Numbered from the stretch's first letter, positions 17,406 through 27,133 are shown. The stretch: 64,000 nucleotides of DNA from Thalassobaculum_A sp040219215 (GCF_040219215.1 NZ_JAVJSX010000019.1:62001-126000); one strand, 5' to 3'. Notes: a model not told the origin generated them from the letters alone. Numbers and translations: made by a program.

Positions 17406-17615
17406 CCGACCCTCCCGCTGTCCGCTGCCACGCGGCAGTGCGCACGGATCAGGAACACGCCGGTGGGATCGGCGGTTGCCGGTACGGCCTGTAACCAAAC
17501 GGGGCGGAAATTGTGCCCCTTCACCAATCGCAATTGGACCGCAAGCACCGGAGCGCGGAGCCGGGCGGGAGGGCCTAGTTTCCCGGCGTCCGACACCCTG
17601 AACGACAGGTCCGCC

Positions 17616-18905
17616 ATGCCAACCGAAACCACCCGGCTGCCCGCATCATTCAACCGCCTCGCCTGGTCCAACCTGGCCGCCCAGTCCGCCGAGCAGATCG
17701 CGCTGGCGGCGGCCCCGCTGGTCGCCGTCCTCGCGCTCGGCGCCGGGGAGGGCGAGACCGGTCTGCTGCAGACCGCCCTGACCCTGCCGTTCCTGCTGCT
17801 GGCGATCCCGGCCGGGGTGCTGGCCGACCGGATGTCGCGCAAACGCCTGATGGTTGCCGCCGAAGCGGTGCGGGCGGCGGCCCTGTTCGGCATACTCGCC
17901 TTGGTGCACACAGGGCTGCTCAGCTGGTCGCTGCTCGCCCTCCTCGGCTTCATCGCCGCCTGCGGGACCGTGGCCTACAGCGTGGCGGCACCCTCCCTGG
18001 TTCCGGCCCTGGTGCCGCAAGCGCTTCTGGGGGCGGCCAACTCCCGCATCGAACTGGCGCGAACGCTGGCCTTCATGGGCGGACCGGCGGTCGGTGGCGC
18101 GCTGGTGGGATGGACGGGCGGCAGCGCCGCCTTTGCCGCGGCCACCGGCCTGTCGATCCTCGCGGTGATGCTGCTGATCGGTCTGCGCGAGCCGGCGCGA
18201 GCCGCCATCCAGCGCCGGCGGCCGATGCAGGACATTGCCGAGGGCGCCTCGTTCGTCGCCCGCCACGCGCTGCTGCGTCCGGTGCTGATCACCCAGTTCA
18301 TCTTCAACACGGCGTTCTTCGTGATCATGGCGGTGTTCGTGCCCTACGCCGTGCGGCATCTCGGCCTGGACGCGTCCGGCATCGGGTTGGTGCTGTCGCT
18401 ATACGGCACCGGCATGGTGATCGGCGCGCTTCTGGCGCCGGCAATCCTGCGTCGCCTGCCATTCGGCACCGTCATCGCCATCGGCCCGGTGGTCGGATTG
18501 AGCGCGTCGGTCGTCCTGGCCGCGACGATCTGGATGCCGACGCCGCTGCTGGCGGCCCTCAGCCTGTTCCTGTTGGGCGTCGGCCCGATCCTGTGGGTGA
18601 TCAGCACCACAACCCTGCGCCAGGCGGTGACGCCCCAGGGGCTGCTCGGCCGGGTGTCGTCGTTCAGCGTCCTGGCACAGGGCTCCCGCCCGCTCGGCGC
18701 CGCGCTCGGAGCGCTGGTCGGGTCGCTGTGGGGCGCCGAGGCCTGCCTGCTGGTCGCGGTCGGCGGGTTCGGGCTGCAGGCGCTGGTGATCCTGGCATCC
18801 CCGGCGGTTCGCCTGGCCCGTCAGCCGGAGATGCCGTCCGACCAGCCCGACCAGGCGGCACCGGTCCTGACAGCGGCAGTAGTGGCCCGGAACGATCGAA
18901 CCTGA
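17616..18905 (+). CDS. MFS transporter, EntS-like
   Basis: 429 residues with twelve predicted membrane segments. The loop between TM2 and TM3 reads GVLADRMSRKRLM, the MFS motif A (GxLaDrxGrkr). The hydrophobic arrangement and the block QGLLGRVSSFSVLAQGSRPLGA match the MFS_3/EntS group of exporters. The substrate is unknown; EntS exports siderophores, and no siderophore genes are present. The ATG at 17616 matches family length. It is convergent with the AEC transporter, with 10 bases between stops. Confidence 0.85.
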   Translation: MPTETTRLPASFNRLAWSNLAAQSAEQIALAAAPLVAVLALGAGEGETGLLQTALTLPFLLLAIPAGVLADRMSRKRLMVAAEAVRAAALFGILALVHTGLLSWSLLALLGFIAACGTVAYSVAAPSLVPALVPQALLGAANSRIELARTLAFMGGPAVGGALVGWTGGSAAFAAATGLSILAVMLLIGLREPARAAIQRRRPMQDIAEGASFVARHALLRPVLITQFIFNTAFFVIMAVFVPYAVRHLGLDASGIGLVLSLYGTGMVIGALLAPAILRRLPFGTVIAIGPVVGLSASVVLAATIWMPTPLLAALSLFLLGVGPILWVISTTTLRQAVTPQGLLGRVSSFSVLAQGSRPLGAALGALVGSLWGAEACLLVAVGGFGLQALVILASPAVRLARQPEMPSDQPDQAAPVLTAAVVARNDRT

Positions 18906-18915
18906 CCCATCGGGT

Positions 18916-19812
18916 TCAGAACGGCAGGCCGGCGAAGCGGACCAGGTAGATCACGATCGGCAGGCTGATGAAGCCGAGAATGGTCGACTGCAGCACCGCG
19001 CCGGCCACCGCCTCCGGCCGACGGCCGTAGCGAAGCGCGAACAGATAGCTGAACACCGCGATCGGCATCGACGACTGCAGGATCAGCACCCCGGCCGCCA
19101 CGGGCGGCAGGTCGAACGCCCAGGCCACCGCCGTGCCGATCCCGAAACCGATAAGCAGCCGGGCCAGGGCTACTGCCAGGCCGTCACCAAGCGAGCGGAT
19201 CTCCAGCTTGGCCAGCGATACGCCAAGCGCGATCAGCATCACCGGAATCGTGAACCCGGCCAGCAGGTGCAGGGTCTTGCCCGCCACAGGAGGGATCGTC
19301 AGGTCGAAGGCCATGACCGGGATGGCAGCGGCGACCGCGTACAGCACCGGCGCGGTGACGATCGTTCGCCACGACACACGGCCGGAGGCGATCCCGATGC
19401 CGACCGTGAACTGCAGCATGATCATCATTGCGAAGAACGACACGGCGAGCGCCAGGCCGCGGTCACCGAACGCAAACAGGCAGGTCGGCAGCCCGATGTT
19501 GCCGGAGTTCGGGAACATCAGTGCCGGCAGGAACGTCCGGCGGTCCATGCCGCTCAGGTGAAGCCAAGCCAGCGCCAGCGCGCCAAATCCGCCGACCGCG
19601 ACGGCGGTGGCCAGCGCCATGGTTCCGAAATCCTGCAGACTGAGATCGAGCCGGGTCAGCGTATCGAACACCAGACACGGCGTGCCGATCTGCACGGTCA
19701 GTCCGGTGATCGTCTCGCTGTCGAACGCCTTGCCCAGCTTCGCCCAGACGAAGCCTATGATGGCACAGACGAACACCGGAATGACGATGCCCAGCAGATC
19801 CAGAGCGATCAC
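18916..19812 (-). CDS. AEC-family transporter (auxin efflux carrier type)
   Basis: 298 residues from a GTG at 19812. Ten hydrophobic segments; the first reads LLGIVIPVFVCAIIGFVWAKLG, and TM4 contains MFPNSGNIGLPTCLFAFGDRG, the AEC signature NxGxxGLP. These permeases export organic acids or other small anions. The upstream in-frame region lacks hydrophobic character, so the GTG was preferred. It is divergent from the flavin reductase gene with 116 bases between starts. Confidence 0.85.
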   Translation of the reverse strand: MIALDLLGIVIPVFVCAIIGFVWAKLGKAFDSETITGLTVQIGTPCLVFDTLTRLDLSLQDFGTMALATAVAVGGFGALALAWLHLSGMDRRTFLPALMFPNSGNIGLPTCLFAFGDRGLALAVSFFAMMIMLQFTVGIGIASGRVSWRTIVTAPVLYAVAAAIPVMAFDLTIPPVAGKTLHLLAGFTIPVMLIALGVSLAKLEIRSLGDGLAVALARLLIGFGIGTAVAWAFDLPPVAAGVLILQSSMPIAVFSYLFALRYGRRPEAVAGAVLQSTILGFISLPIVIYLVRFAGLPF

Positions 19813-19928
19813 GCGATTTCCCCGCCAGCCATAGTGCGGCACCGCACCGTTTCCATCCACCGCCGTTGCGCCGACGGCCCGAGTGCGGCACATCTGCGCC
19901 CGTCTTAGCGCGAGCGGGAGTGATTCGC

Positions 19929-20546
19929 ATGATCTTCTACCAGCCGGGCCGCCACAAGGAGCAGGGCTTCAGCCACGATCCGTTCAAGGCGGTGGTGTCG
20001 CCCCGGCCGATCGGCTGGATCTCGACCGTCGACGCCGAAGGCCGCAGCAATCTGGCGCCCTACAGCTTCTTCAACGCGATGGCGTTCCTGCCGCCGGTGG
20101 TGGTGTTCGGAACCGGCACCCACCCCGACGGCACGCCGAAGGACAGCCAGCGCAACGTCGAGGCGACCGGCGAGTTCGTCTGCAACATCGTCTCCGAAGC
20201 GCTCAAGGAGCAGATGAACAAGACCTCGGCCCACCTGCCGCATGGTGAGGACGAGATGAGCTTCGCGGAACTGGAGGGCGCGCCGTCCAAGCTGGTCAAG
20301 CCGCTGCGCGTGGCCGCCGCCCCGGTGGCGCTGGAATGCCGCTACCTGCAGACCGTCAAGCTACCGGCCTGGAACGAACCGGCCGGCAACTACGCCATCT
20401 TCGGCGAGGTGATCGGCGTCCACGTCAATCCGGAGATCGTCGAGAACGGGCTGATCGACGTGACCCGCTACCGTCCGGTCTCCCGCCTCGGCTACTTCGA
20501 CTATTCGACGGTGACCGAGGTGTACCAGATGTTCCGGCCGGACTGA
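19929..20546 (+). CDS. Flavin reductase-family protein
   Basis: 205 residues of the flavin-reductase-like split beta-barrel family: SPRPIGWISTVDAEGRSNLA (about residues 22-41), then YSFFNAMAFLPPVVVFG and DSQRNVEATGEFVCNIV. These bind FMN and either supply reduced flavin to monooxygenases or have related redox roles. No oxygenase component adjoins it. Start ATG 19929 is preceded by GCGGGAG. The next gene is convergent with 16 bases between stops. Confidence 0.85.
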   Translation: MIFYQPGRHKEQGFSHDPFKAVVSPRPIGWISTVDAEGRSNLAPYSFFNAMAFLPPVVVFGTGTHPDGTPKDSQRNVEATGEFVCNIVSEALKEQMNKTSAHLPHGEDEMSFAELEGAPSKLVKPLRVAAAPVALECRYLQTVKLPAWNEPAGNYAIFGEVIGVHVNPEIVENGLIDVTRYRPVSRLGYFDYSTVTEVYQMFRPD

Positions 20547-20562
20547 GCCGAGACCGGCGCCG

Positions 20563-21651
20563 CTAAATGAAGAAGCCGTCGTTCACGTCGGACGGGGGAA
20601 CACCGACGAGCCGAACCGTGTGGTCAGCGGACAGTCTCAGGAGGGCATCTCCCTCGCTCGAGGTCTCCACTGTGACGTTAGCGGTCGTGAAGCCATCAGC
20701 AAGGATGAGGCGGTCCACGCCCGCTGCAAAGTCGGCAACGATGTCATGGCCGCCATTGGCCTCGATGACGATGTAATCGAATCCATCATCCGTCACCAAG
20801 AAATCGTCACCGGTGCCACCGAACAAGGTGTCGTTGCCGGTACCGCCGAACAGAGTGTCGTCGCCGGCATTACCGAAAACGTGGTCATTGCCCTTGTTCC
20901 CAAGCACAAGGTCGTTCCCGTCGCCACCCGAGACCGTGTCGTTCCCCTGACCTCCGAACAGGGTATCGTTCCCGCCCTCTGCCGCCATCAGGTCGTTGCT
21001 CGCATTGCCGTAGAGGATGTCGTCACCGCCACCGCCGAGGATTGTATCGCCGCCGGCACCACCGCTCAGCGTGTCACTGCCATCGGACCCGCCGATCATC
21101 TCCGCGCCGGTCAGGTCAGCAACCGTGACGTCCCCCGCAGCGATCCCCACCAGTCGAACGACGGAATTGCCGATCAGCAGAAGCGCCGTCCCATCCACGT
21201 CGGCGCTGATAGACAGTCCGCTATCGTCCGTCTGCCCGATGACGTCGTTGCCGACCTGGAAGCCCGTTATGGTGTCGATCCCGTCATCACCATCGAACCA
21301 GTACGTATCCGGACCATTGCCGCCGCTCAGCGCATCATGACCGTCGCCGCCGGCGATCTCGTCGGCACCGTTGCCGCCAAAAATCACGTCGTTCCCGCCG
21401 CCACCGGACAGGACATCCGTTCCGTTGTTTCCGAACAGGACATCGTCGCCGTCACCGCCCAGAAGAGTATCCTTGGCCTGACCGCCGTATCCGGTGTCGT
21501 TCCCGGAGCCCAGGTCGATGAAGTCCGCACCTTGGTTGCCATAGACAAGATCGTCACCCTCAAAGCTTGAGACGGTGTCGGAACCCTGAGCCGCAACGAT
21601 TACGTCTGCCAGGATGGTGCCAGTGATTGACTCGGAATTTGGGTCGGACAT
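20563..21651 (-). CDS. RTX calcium-binding repeat protein without a catalytic domain
   Basis: 362 residues from ATG 21651, nearly all repeats. Two blocks of GGxGxD nonapeptides (about residues 30-120 and 200-290) are each followed by a beta-rich tail; the tails end in related phrases RLVGIAAGDVTVAD and RLVGVPPSDVNDG, so the protein is an internal duplication. The C-terminus is DGFFI, a plausible type I secretion end. It should be secreted and fold on binding calcium. Function may be adhesion or surface-layer formation, but nothing in the sequence specifies it. Confidence 0.8.
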   Translation of the reverse strand: MSDPNSESITGTILADVIVAAQGSDTVSSFEGDDLVYGNQGADFIDLGSGNDTGYGGQAKDTLLGGDGDDVLFGNNGTDVLSGGGGNDVIFGGNGADEIAGGDGHDALSGGNGPDTYWFDGDDGIDTITGFQVGNDVIGQTDDSGLSISADVDGTALLLIGNSVVRLVGIAAGDVTVADLTGAEMIGGSDGSDTLSGGAGGDTILGGGGDDILYGNASNDLMAAEGGNDTLFGGQGNDTVSGGDGNDLVLGNKGNDHVFGNAGDDTLFGGTGNDTLFGGTGDDFLVTDDGFDYIVIEANGGHDIVADFAAGVDRLILADGFTTANVTVETSSEGDALLRLSADHTVRLVGVPPSDVNDGFFI

Positions 21652-21812
21652 GTCGGGTCTCCGTTGAATGCAGTTCGAACGGTGTCCCCTCTCCCGCACG
21701 ACAACATCCGTGCAAACCTACGGTTCCGACCTCTAGCGTTTCTCTTCTGCCAGCGGATCCGGAACGAAGCACGATACCGGCTGCCTTACGACAACGATCG
21801 CCGGCACTGAGT

Positions 21813-23126
21813 TCACCTTCCGCCGCAACGGCATCGACGGACTGCCGGCAACCCGGGTTCATCGGCGACGCGCACCCGGCCGAACAGGAACGCGGCAACT
21901 GCCAGGGCCTGAATTGCCGCGGCGGTGATGAACAGCATCGGCGCCGAGCCATCCATCGCGTCAGCCGACCCTTTGGATGCCGTCTGCACCAGTCCGAACG
22001 TCACTGGCGCGAAGGCATAGGTCGCTTGGCCGATCGCCACGACCAGGGCAACGACGCGGGCGACATCGTCCTTCACGAACTCGACCTGGGCGATCAGCGG
22101 CGGCAGCGACGTGGCGTTGCCGATGCCGGCTCCAAACAGCACGACGCCGAGCAGCAGCAACGGAACGCTGGTCCCGGCCGCTGCAATCAACGTGGCCGAT
22201 CCGGCGATCTGCACCCCATAGCTGGCGCACGCCACCAGCCGCCGGTCGGCGCCGACCGGCATCAACCAGCCGACCAGCGTGCGACCGCCGATCGCCGATG
22301 CCGTCGCCAAGCCCATGGCCAGTCCGGCGTTCTGCGCGCCGAGCGCCGGTACCAGCAGCGAGAACAGATGGGCCAACAATCCGGCCTGGGCAAACAGGCC
22401 CAGGGCCATCCCGGCGGCGAGGGTCAGGAACCTCCGGTCACCCCAGAGTTGCCGACCGGCAAGCGGCCGTGCATCGGGCATCGTCACCGACCGTGCTGGG
22501 GTATCCGCGGCATCGCCATCCGGGGATTGCCCCATGCTCTCCGGTGAGGAGGAGAACACCCGGTCCGCCAACACGCAGATCACCACCACCATGACGGCAC
22601 CGAACACGCTGGCGGCCGTCGGGAAGCCGAACTCGGTGATCGCCAGCACCAGCAGCGGCGAGAACACCACGCCGCCGATGCTGGCACCGTTGTAGGCGCT
22701 GGCCAAAGCCGCCGGCCGGGCGCGCACGAACCAGGGCGAGATGATCGCGTTCACCGCGGCAGCCCCCATGGCGACCCACCCGGCCCCGCTGAACAGCGTT
22801 GCGGCAAACAGCTGCCATGGCGCCTCTGCGTTGGCCCAGCCAATCAGGCCGACAGCAAGTGCCATGGCACCGGCCTTGGTCACCCTCGGCACGCCGAACC
22901 GCCGGTACAGCCGCGGCAGGTTGGCGACCACGGCGGCGCCGAACAGAAAATGCACCGTCACCGCACCGGACACCACCGCCAGCGGCCAGTCGTGCATCTG
23001 CCGGACGGCGTGCAGGAAGATCGGCGGGCCATAGAAGCCGAAGCCCCAACCGAACATCGCCAGCACGAAAGTGGCCGCGACCACGCGCCACCCGTAGAAC
23101 GATTGCCTGCTCGGCCTGTCGGTCAT
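21813..23126 (-). CDS. MFS transporter, oxalate/formate- or monocarboxylate-type
   Basis: 437 residues from ATG 23126. The N-terminus SFYGWRVVAATFVLAMFGWG is typical of OFA/monocarboxylate MFS proteins (YGWxxV). Twelve hydrophobic segments; SAYNGASIGGVVFSPLL in TM5 and AIGGRTLVGWLMP in the second half are usual family patterns. The substrate is likely a small carboxylate (inference). It is divergent from an ArsR-type regulator that probably controls it. The longer upstream frame crosses the intergenic region and was rejected. Confidence 0.85.
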   Translation of the reverse strand: MTDRPSRQSFYGWRVVAATFVLAMFGWGFGFYGPPIFLHAVRQMHDWPLAVVSGAVTVHFLFGAAVVANLPRLYRRFGVPRVTKAGAMALAVGLIGWANAEAPWQLFAATLFSGAGWVAMGAAAVNAIISPWFVRARPAALASAYNGASIGGVVFSPLLVLAITEFGFPTAASVFGAVMVVVICVLADRVFSSSPESMGQSPDGDAADTPARSVTMPDARPLAGRQLWGDRRFLTLAAGMALGLFAQAGLLAHLFSLLVPALGAQNAGLAMGLATASAIGGRTLVGWLMPVGADRRLVACASYGVQIAGSATLIAAAGTSVPLLLLGVVLFGAGIGNATSLPPLIAQVEFVKDDVARVVALVVAIGQATYAFAPVTFGLVQTASKGSADAMDGSAPMLFITAAAIQALAVAAFLFGRVRVADEPGLPAVRRCRCGGR

Positions 23127-23220
23127 ATCCGTCTCCCTGAATCGCCGTCTTGCGCCTGTGCACCGCCGGAGCGTTCTCCGAGCGGCGCGGACGCCGACGT
23201 ATCGCGTGGGGACGGTCCTC

Positions 23221-23246
23221 GATGGTACGGTCACGGCCGAACCATC
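23221..23246. promoter_or_regulatory. Inverted repeat between the MFS gene and the ArsR-type regulator
   Basis: GATGGTACGG (23221-23230) and CCGAACCATC (23237-23246) pair at 9 of 10 positions around a 6-base centre. The position between divergent starts (23126 and 23311) fits an operator for the ArsR-type repressor. Confidence 0.55.
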
Positions 23247-23310
23247 CCAGGCCGCGAACGGCGATACTGGCTGGCAACCGAACCGATGCCCGGCTGAAGG
23301 GAGACGATCG

Positions 23311-24021
23311 ATGGTGAGCACCGCCATGTTCGCGGAAATCGCAACCCTCGCCGGTGATCCGGCCCGCGCAGCGATGCTGAACGCCCTGATGGATGGGCGC
23401 GCGCTGACCGCCACGGAGTTGGCCTCGGTTGCCGGCATCACCCCGCAGACCGCCAGCGGCCATCTCAATCGGATGACCACGGCAGGGCTGCTCGCCGTCG
23501 AAAAGCAGGGGCGCCACCGCTATCACCGGCTGGCCGCGCCGACGATCGCACAGATGGTCGAGAGCATCATGCAGGTTGCCTCGACCTTGCAGCCGCAGCG
23601 CAAGCGGGTCGCGACCGGTCCCCGCGACGCAGCTCTCAGAACCGCGCGAACCTGCTACGACCACCTCGCCGGTCAACTCGGCGTGGCCCTCGCCGACGCG
23701 CTGGTCGACGCCGGCCATGCAGAACTGGATGGCGATGTCGGGGCGATCACCGAAAGCGGGGTCAAGCTGTTCTCCAGCCTGGGGATCGACCTCGACCGCC
23801 CGACGGATCGAGGCGGTCGCAGATCAGCGCGCGTCCTGTGCCGACCATGCCTGGATTGGAGCGAGCGGCGGCCGCATCTCGCCGGCAGGATCGGTGCCGC
23901 GCTGTGCACCCACGCCTTCGAGCACAATTGGATCCGGCGGGTCGACGGCACGCGGGCGGTATCCATCACCCCGAGAGGTCAGCAGGCCCTGCGCTCGAGT
24001 TTCGGAATCACGTTGCCATAA
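23311..24021 (+). CDS. ArsR-family HTH regulator
   Basis: 236 residues from ATG 23311, preceded by AGGGAGA. The N-terminal winged helix is clear (LAGDPARAAMLNALMDGRAL, then ASVAGITPQTASGHLNRM; recognition and wing to about residue 75). The long C-terminal part contains a CRPC motif and ends with a second hydrophobic module (HAFEHNWIRRVDGTRAVSITPRG). This two-part architecture is known in ArsR-like regulators next to MFS genes. It probably represses the divergent transporter; the ligand is unknown. Confidence 0.85.
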   Translation: MVSTAMFAEIATLAGDPARAAMLNALMDGRALTATELASVAGITPQTASGHLNRMTTAGLLAVEKQGRHRYHRLAAPTIAQMVESIMQVASTLQPQRKRVATGPRDAALRTARTCYDHLAGQLGVALADALVDAGHAELDGDVGAITESGVKLFSSLGIDLDRPTDRGGRRSARVLCRPCLDWSERRPHLAGRIGAALCTHAFEHNWIRRVDGTRAVSITPRGQQALRSSFGITLP

Positions 24022-24039
24022 CCGCTGGATTGCAGATGG

Positions 24040-25956
24040 CTAAGCCCGGACTGCGGCCTCGGCATCCTTGCCCAGGGCGGCAAGCGCGGTCGCCACGATG
24101 CCGGCGGCGTCGAGGCCGGCTTGGGCGTACTGCAACTCGGGCTTGTCGTGGTCGATGAAGCGGTCAGGCAGAACCAGCGGCCGCACCACCAGGCCGCGAT
24201 CCAGCAGGCCTTCGGTGGCCAGGTAGTGCAGCACCTGTGAGGAGAAGCCGCCGATCGAGCCTTCCTCCACCGTGATCAGCAGCGCGTGCTCGGCCGCGAG
24301 GCGGCGCAGCAGCACGGTGTCGATCGGCTTGGCGAACCGGGCGTCCGCGACCGTGGTGGACAGGCCCCGGGCGGCCAGATCATCGGCAGCCGTCAGACAC
24401 TCCTGCAACCGTCCGCCGAGCGACAACAGCGCGACCGATGTCCCCTCGCGCACCACCCGGCCCCGGCCGATCTCCAATGGCTGACCACGCGCCGGCAGCT
24501 CGACGCCCACACCCTCGCCGCGCGGATAGCGCACGGCGCTCGGCCGATCGTCGATGGCGGCAGCGGTTGCAACCATGTGAACCAGTTCGGCCTCGTCCGA
24601 CGGCGCCATGATCACGAAACCCGGCAGGCAGGCGAGATAGGCGAGATCGAAGGCGCCGGCGTGGGTCGCGCCGTCTGCCCCGACCAGCCCGGCCCGGTCG
24701 ATGGCGAAGCGCACCGGCAGGCTCTGGATCGCCACGTCGTGCACGACCTGATCGTAACCGCGCTGCAGGAAGGTCGAGTAGATTGCGGCAAACGGCTTCA
24801 TGCCTTCGGCCGCGAGCCCGGCGGCGAACGTCACGGCGTGCTGCTCGGCGATGCCGACGTCGAACAGACGTTCCGGGAACCGCTTCTCGAACCGGTCGAG
24901 CCCGGTGCCGGTCGGCATGGCAGCCGTGATCGCGACCACCCGGTCGTCCGCCTCGGCCTCGGCGATCAGGCTGTCGGCGAACACGTTGGTGTAGGACGGC
25001 GCGTTGGCTTTCGGTTTCGCCTGGGTCCCGGTCACCACGTCGAACTTCGCCACGGCATGATACTTGTCGGCGCTGGCCTCCGCGAACGGATGGCCGCGGC
25101 CCTTCTCAGTCACCACGTGCAGCAGCACCGGCCCATGACCCGGGGTGTCCCGCAGGTTCTTGAGGACCGGCAGCAAGTGGTCGAGGTTGTGGCCGTCGAC
25201 CGGCCCGACATACAGAAAGCCCAGTTCCTCGAACAGCGTACCGCCGGTGACCATCCCCCGGGCGAACTCCTCGGCCCGCTTTGCGGTCCGCTCGATCGCC
25301 TTGGGCAGATGCTGCGCCACCTGCTTGGCCATGTGGCGCAGCGAGCGGTAGGACCGCGACGACACGATCTGCGAGAGGTAGGCGCTCATGGCGCCGACCG
25401 GCGGCGCGATCGACATGTCGTTGTCGTTCAGGATGACGATCAGTCGGCTGTCCATCGAACCGGCGTTGTTCATCGCCTCATAGGCCATGCCGGCGCTCAT
25501 CGCCCCGTCGCCGATCACCGCGACGACGTTGAACCGCTCGCCCTTCAGGTCGCGTGCCACCGCCATCCCGAGACCGGCCGAGATCGAGGTCGACGAGTGG
25601 GCGGCGCCGAACGGGTCGTACTCGCTCTCCGATCGCCGGGTGAAGCCGCTCAAGCCACCGCCCTGGCGCAGGGTCCGGATGCGGTCTCGCCGGTCGGTCA
25701 GGATCTTGTGCGGATAGGCCTGATGGCCGACATCCCAGATGATCTTGTCGCTTGGCGCGTCGAACACGTGGTGCAGAGCCACGGTCAACTCGACCACGCC
25801 AAGGCCGGCGCCGAGATGGCCGCCGGTCATCGAGACGGCGTCGATCGTCTCGGTGCGCAGTTCGTTGGCAAGCTGCTTCAGCGCGTCGATTCCCAGACCT
25901 TTCAGGTCGGCCGGGGTGCGCACCGTGTCCAGCAGGGGAGTCTTGTAGTCGACCAT
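24040..25956 (-). CDS. dxs: 1-deoxy-D-xylulose-5-phosphate synthase
   Basis: 638 residues, normal length. It catalyses the thiamine-dependent condensation of pyruvate and glyceraldehyde 3-phosphate, the first step of the MEP isoprenoid pathway. Visible features: WDVGHQAYPHKILTDR, the thiamine-binding GDGAMSAGMAYEAMNN near residues 148-163, the conserved FAIDRAGLVGADGATHAG, and a transketolase C-terminal domain. It is the last gene of xseB-ispA-dxs with a 10-base gap to ispA. The usual alphaproteobacterial partner tlyA is not downstream; a convergent ArsR gene is. Confidence 0.97.
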   Translation of the reverse strand: MVDYKTPLLDTVRTPADLKGLGIDALKQLANELRTETIDAVSMTGGHLGAGLGVVELTVALHHVFDAPSDKIIWDVGHQAYPHKILTDRRDRIRTLRQGGGLSGFTRRSESEYDPFGAAHSSTSISAGLGMAVARDLKGERFNVVAVIGDGAMSAGMAYEAMNNAGSMDSRLIVILNDNDMSIAPPVGAMSAYLSQIVSSRSYRSLRHMAKQVAQHLPKAIERTAKRAEEFARGMVTGGTLFEELGFLYVGPVDGHNLDHLLPVLKNLRDTPGHGPVLLHVVTEKGRGHPFAEASADKYHAVAKFDVVTGTQAKPKANAPSYTNVFADSLIAEAEADDRVVAITAAMPTGTGLDRFEKRFPERLFDVGIAEQHAVTFAAGLAAEGMKPFAAIYSTFLQRGYDQVVHDVAIQSLPVRFAIDRAGLVGADGATHAGAFDLAYLACLPGFVIMAPSDEAELVHMVATAAAIDDRPSAVRYPRGEGVGVELPARGQPLEIGRGRVVREGTSVALLSLGGRLQECLTAADDLAARGLSTTVADARFAKPIDTVLLRRLAAEHALLITVEEGSIGGFSSQVLHYLATEGLLDRGLVVRPLVLPDRFIDHDKPELQYAQAGLDAAGIVATALAALGKDAEAAVRA

Positions 25957-25966
25957 ATGCGGTCCC

Positions 25967-26854
25967 TCACTTGGTCCGCGCGACGACGTAGCGCGCGGCC
26001 TCTCTTAGAAGATCGGCCTTCTCGTCGAACAGGTCGAGTGCCGTAATCGCCTGGTCGATCAAAAGACCGGCCTGCGAGCGCGCCCGCTCGGCTCCCAGAA
26101 CCGACACAAAGGTCGCCTTGCCGACTTCGGCGTCGCGGCCGGTCGGCTTACCGATCCATTCGGAGTCCCCGGTCGCGTCCAGCAGATCGTCGACGATCTG
26201 GAACGCCAGCCCGAATTCCTGTGCGTAGTTGTGCAACGCCATGTACGCCCGGTACGGCCCTTTACCCAGGATCGCGCCGGACACCGCCGAGAACGCGAAC
26301 ATCTCACCGGTCTTCAAACGCTGCAGACGGGTAATGGCTCCAATGTCCATCTCGGTGCTTTCGGCCAGCAGGTCCATCATCTGGCCGCCGCACATGCCGC
26401 GACCGCCCGAGGCACGCGCCAGATCGCGAACCAGTTCGGCGCGCACCGCCGAGTCGGAGTGGGTTTCCGGCATCACCAGAGTCTCGAAGGCCAGCGCCTG
26501 AAGGGCGTCACCGGCCAGGATGGCGGTCGCCTCGTCAAATTCCTTGTGGCAGCTGGTCCGGCCGCGCCGCATGTCGGCGTCATCCATGGCCGGCAAATCG
26601 TCATGGATCAGCGAGTAGGTGTGCATGAACTCGACGGCCGCCGCGACCCGCGCCGCGCAGCGACGGTCGACGCCGAACTGCCGCGCCGACTGCATGACCA
26701 GGAACGGCCGCAATCGCTTACCGCCGGCAAAGGCGGAGTGACGCATTGCCGAGTACAACCGTGCCTCGGGGCCTTCCGGTTGCGGCAACAGCAGGTCCAT
26801 CATGCGCTCGACGTCCTCGGCGCACTCCGCAAGCGCGGCCTGCAGGTCGACCAT
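25967..26854 (-). CDS. ispA: Polyprenyl (farnesyl/geranyl) diphosphate synthase
   Basis: 295 residues. The first aspartate-rich motif is DDLPAMDD at about 85-92, with SLIH immediately before it; the second is DDLLD near residue 220. The KRLRP substrate-binding segment is at about 46-50. It condenses IPP with allylic diphosphates, most likely giving FPP. It lies between xseB (12-base gap) and dxs (10-base gap), the standard order. Confidence 0.95.
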   Translation of the reverse strand: MVDLQAALAECAEDVERMMDLLLPQPEGPEARLYSAMRHSAFAGGKRLRPFLVMQSARQFGVDRRCAARVAAAVEFMHTYSLIHDDLPAMDDADMRRGRTSCHKEFDEATAILAGDALQALAFETLVMPETHSDSAVRAELVRDLARASGGRGMCGGQMMDLLAESTEMDIGAITRLQRLKTGEMFAFSAVSGAILGKGPYRAYMALHNYAQEFGLAFQIVDDLLDATGDSEWIGKPTGRDAEVGKATFVSVLGAERARSQAGLLIDQAITALDLFDEKADLLREAARYVVARTK

Positions 26855-26866
26855 CGCTTCCTCCGC

Positions 26867-27133
26867 TCAGCCGTCGAGGCCGGTAGTGCCGCTGGGTTGT
26901 CCGCTTTCGTCGAGCTTGATCTTCTCGACCTTCAGCCGAGCTTCCTCAAGCTTCGCCTGGCAGTATTTCTTAAGCCGGGCGCCCCGCTCGTAGGCGGCGA
27001 TCGCATCGTCCAGCGCGCCCTGGCCACGCTCCAGCGTCTCGACGATGCGCTCAAGCTCCTTGAGCGCGTCCTCAAAACTCAATGCCTCGATAGCGGTCTC
27101 CGGGGCAGCCCCGGCGGCGGTGTCGGTCGTCAC
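26867..27133 (-). CDS. xseB: Exodeoxyribonuclease VII small subunit
   Basis: 88 residues from a GTG at 27133, with GGAGGGACGCC upstream. The core SFEDALKELERIVETLERGQ (residues 19-38) and LKKYCQAKLEEARLKVEKI helices are diagnostic of XseB. It combines with XseA to degrade single-stranded DNA. It opens the xseB-ispA-dxs operon. A PAS-domain gene is divergent from it at 27300. Confidence 0.95.
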   Translation of the reverse strand: MTTDTAAGAAPETAIEALSFEDALKELERIVETLERGQGALDDAIAAYERGARLKKYCQAKLEEARLKVEKIKLDESGQPSGTTGLDG

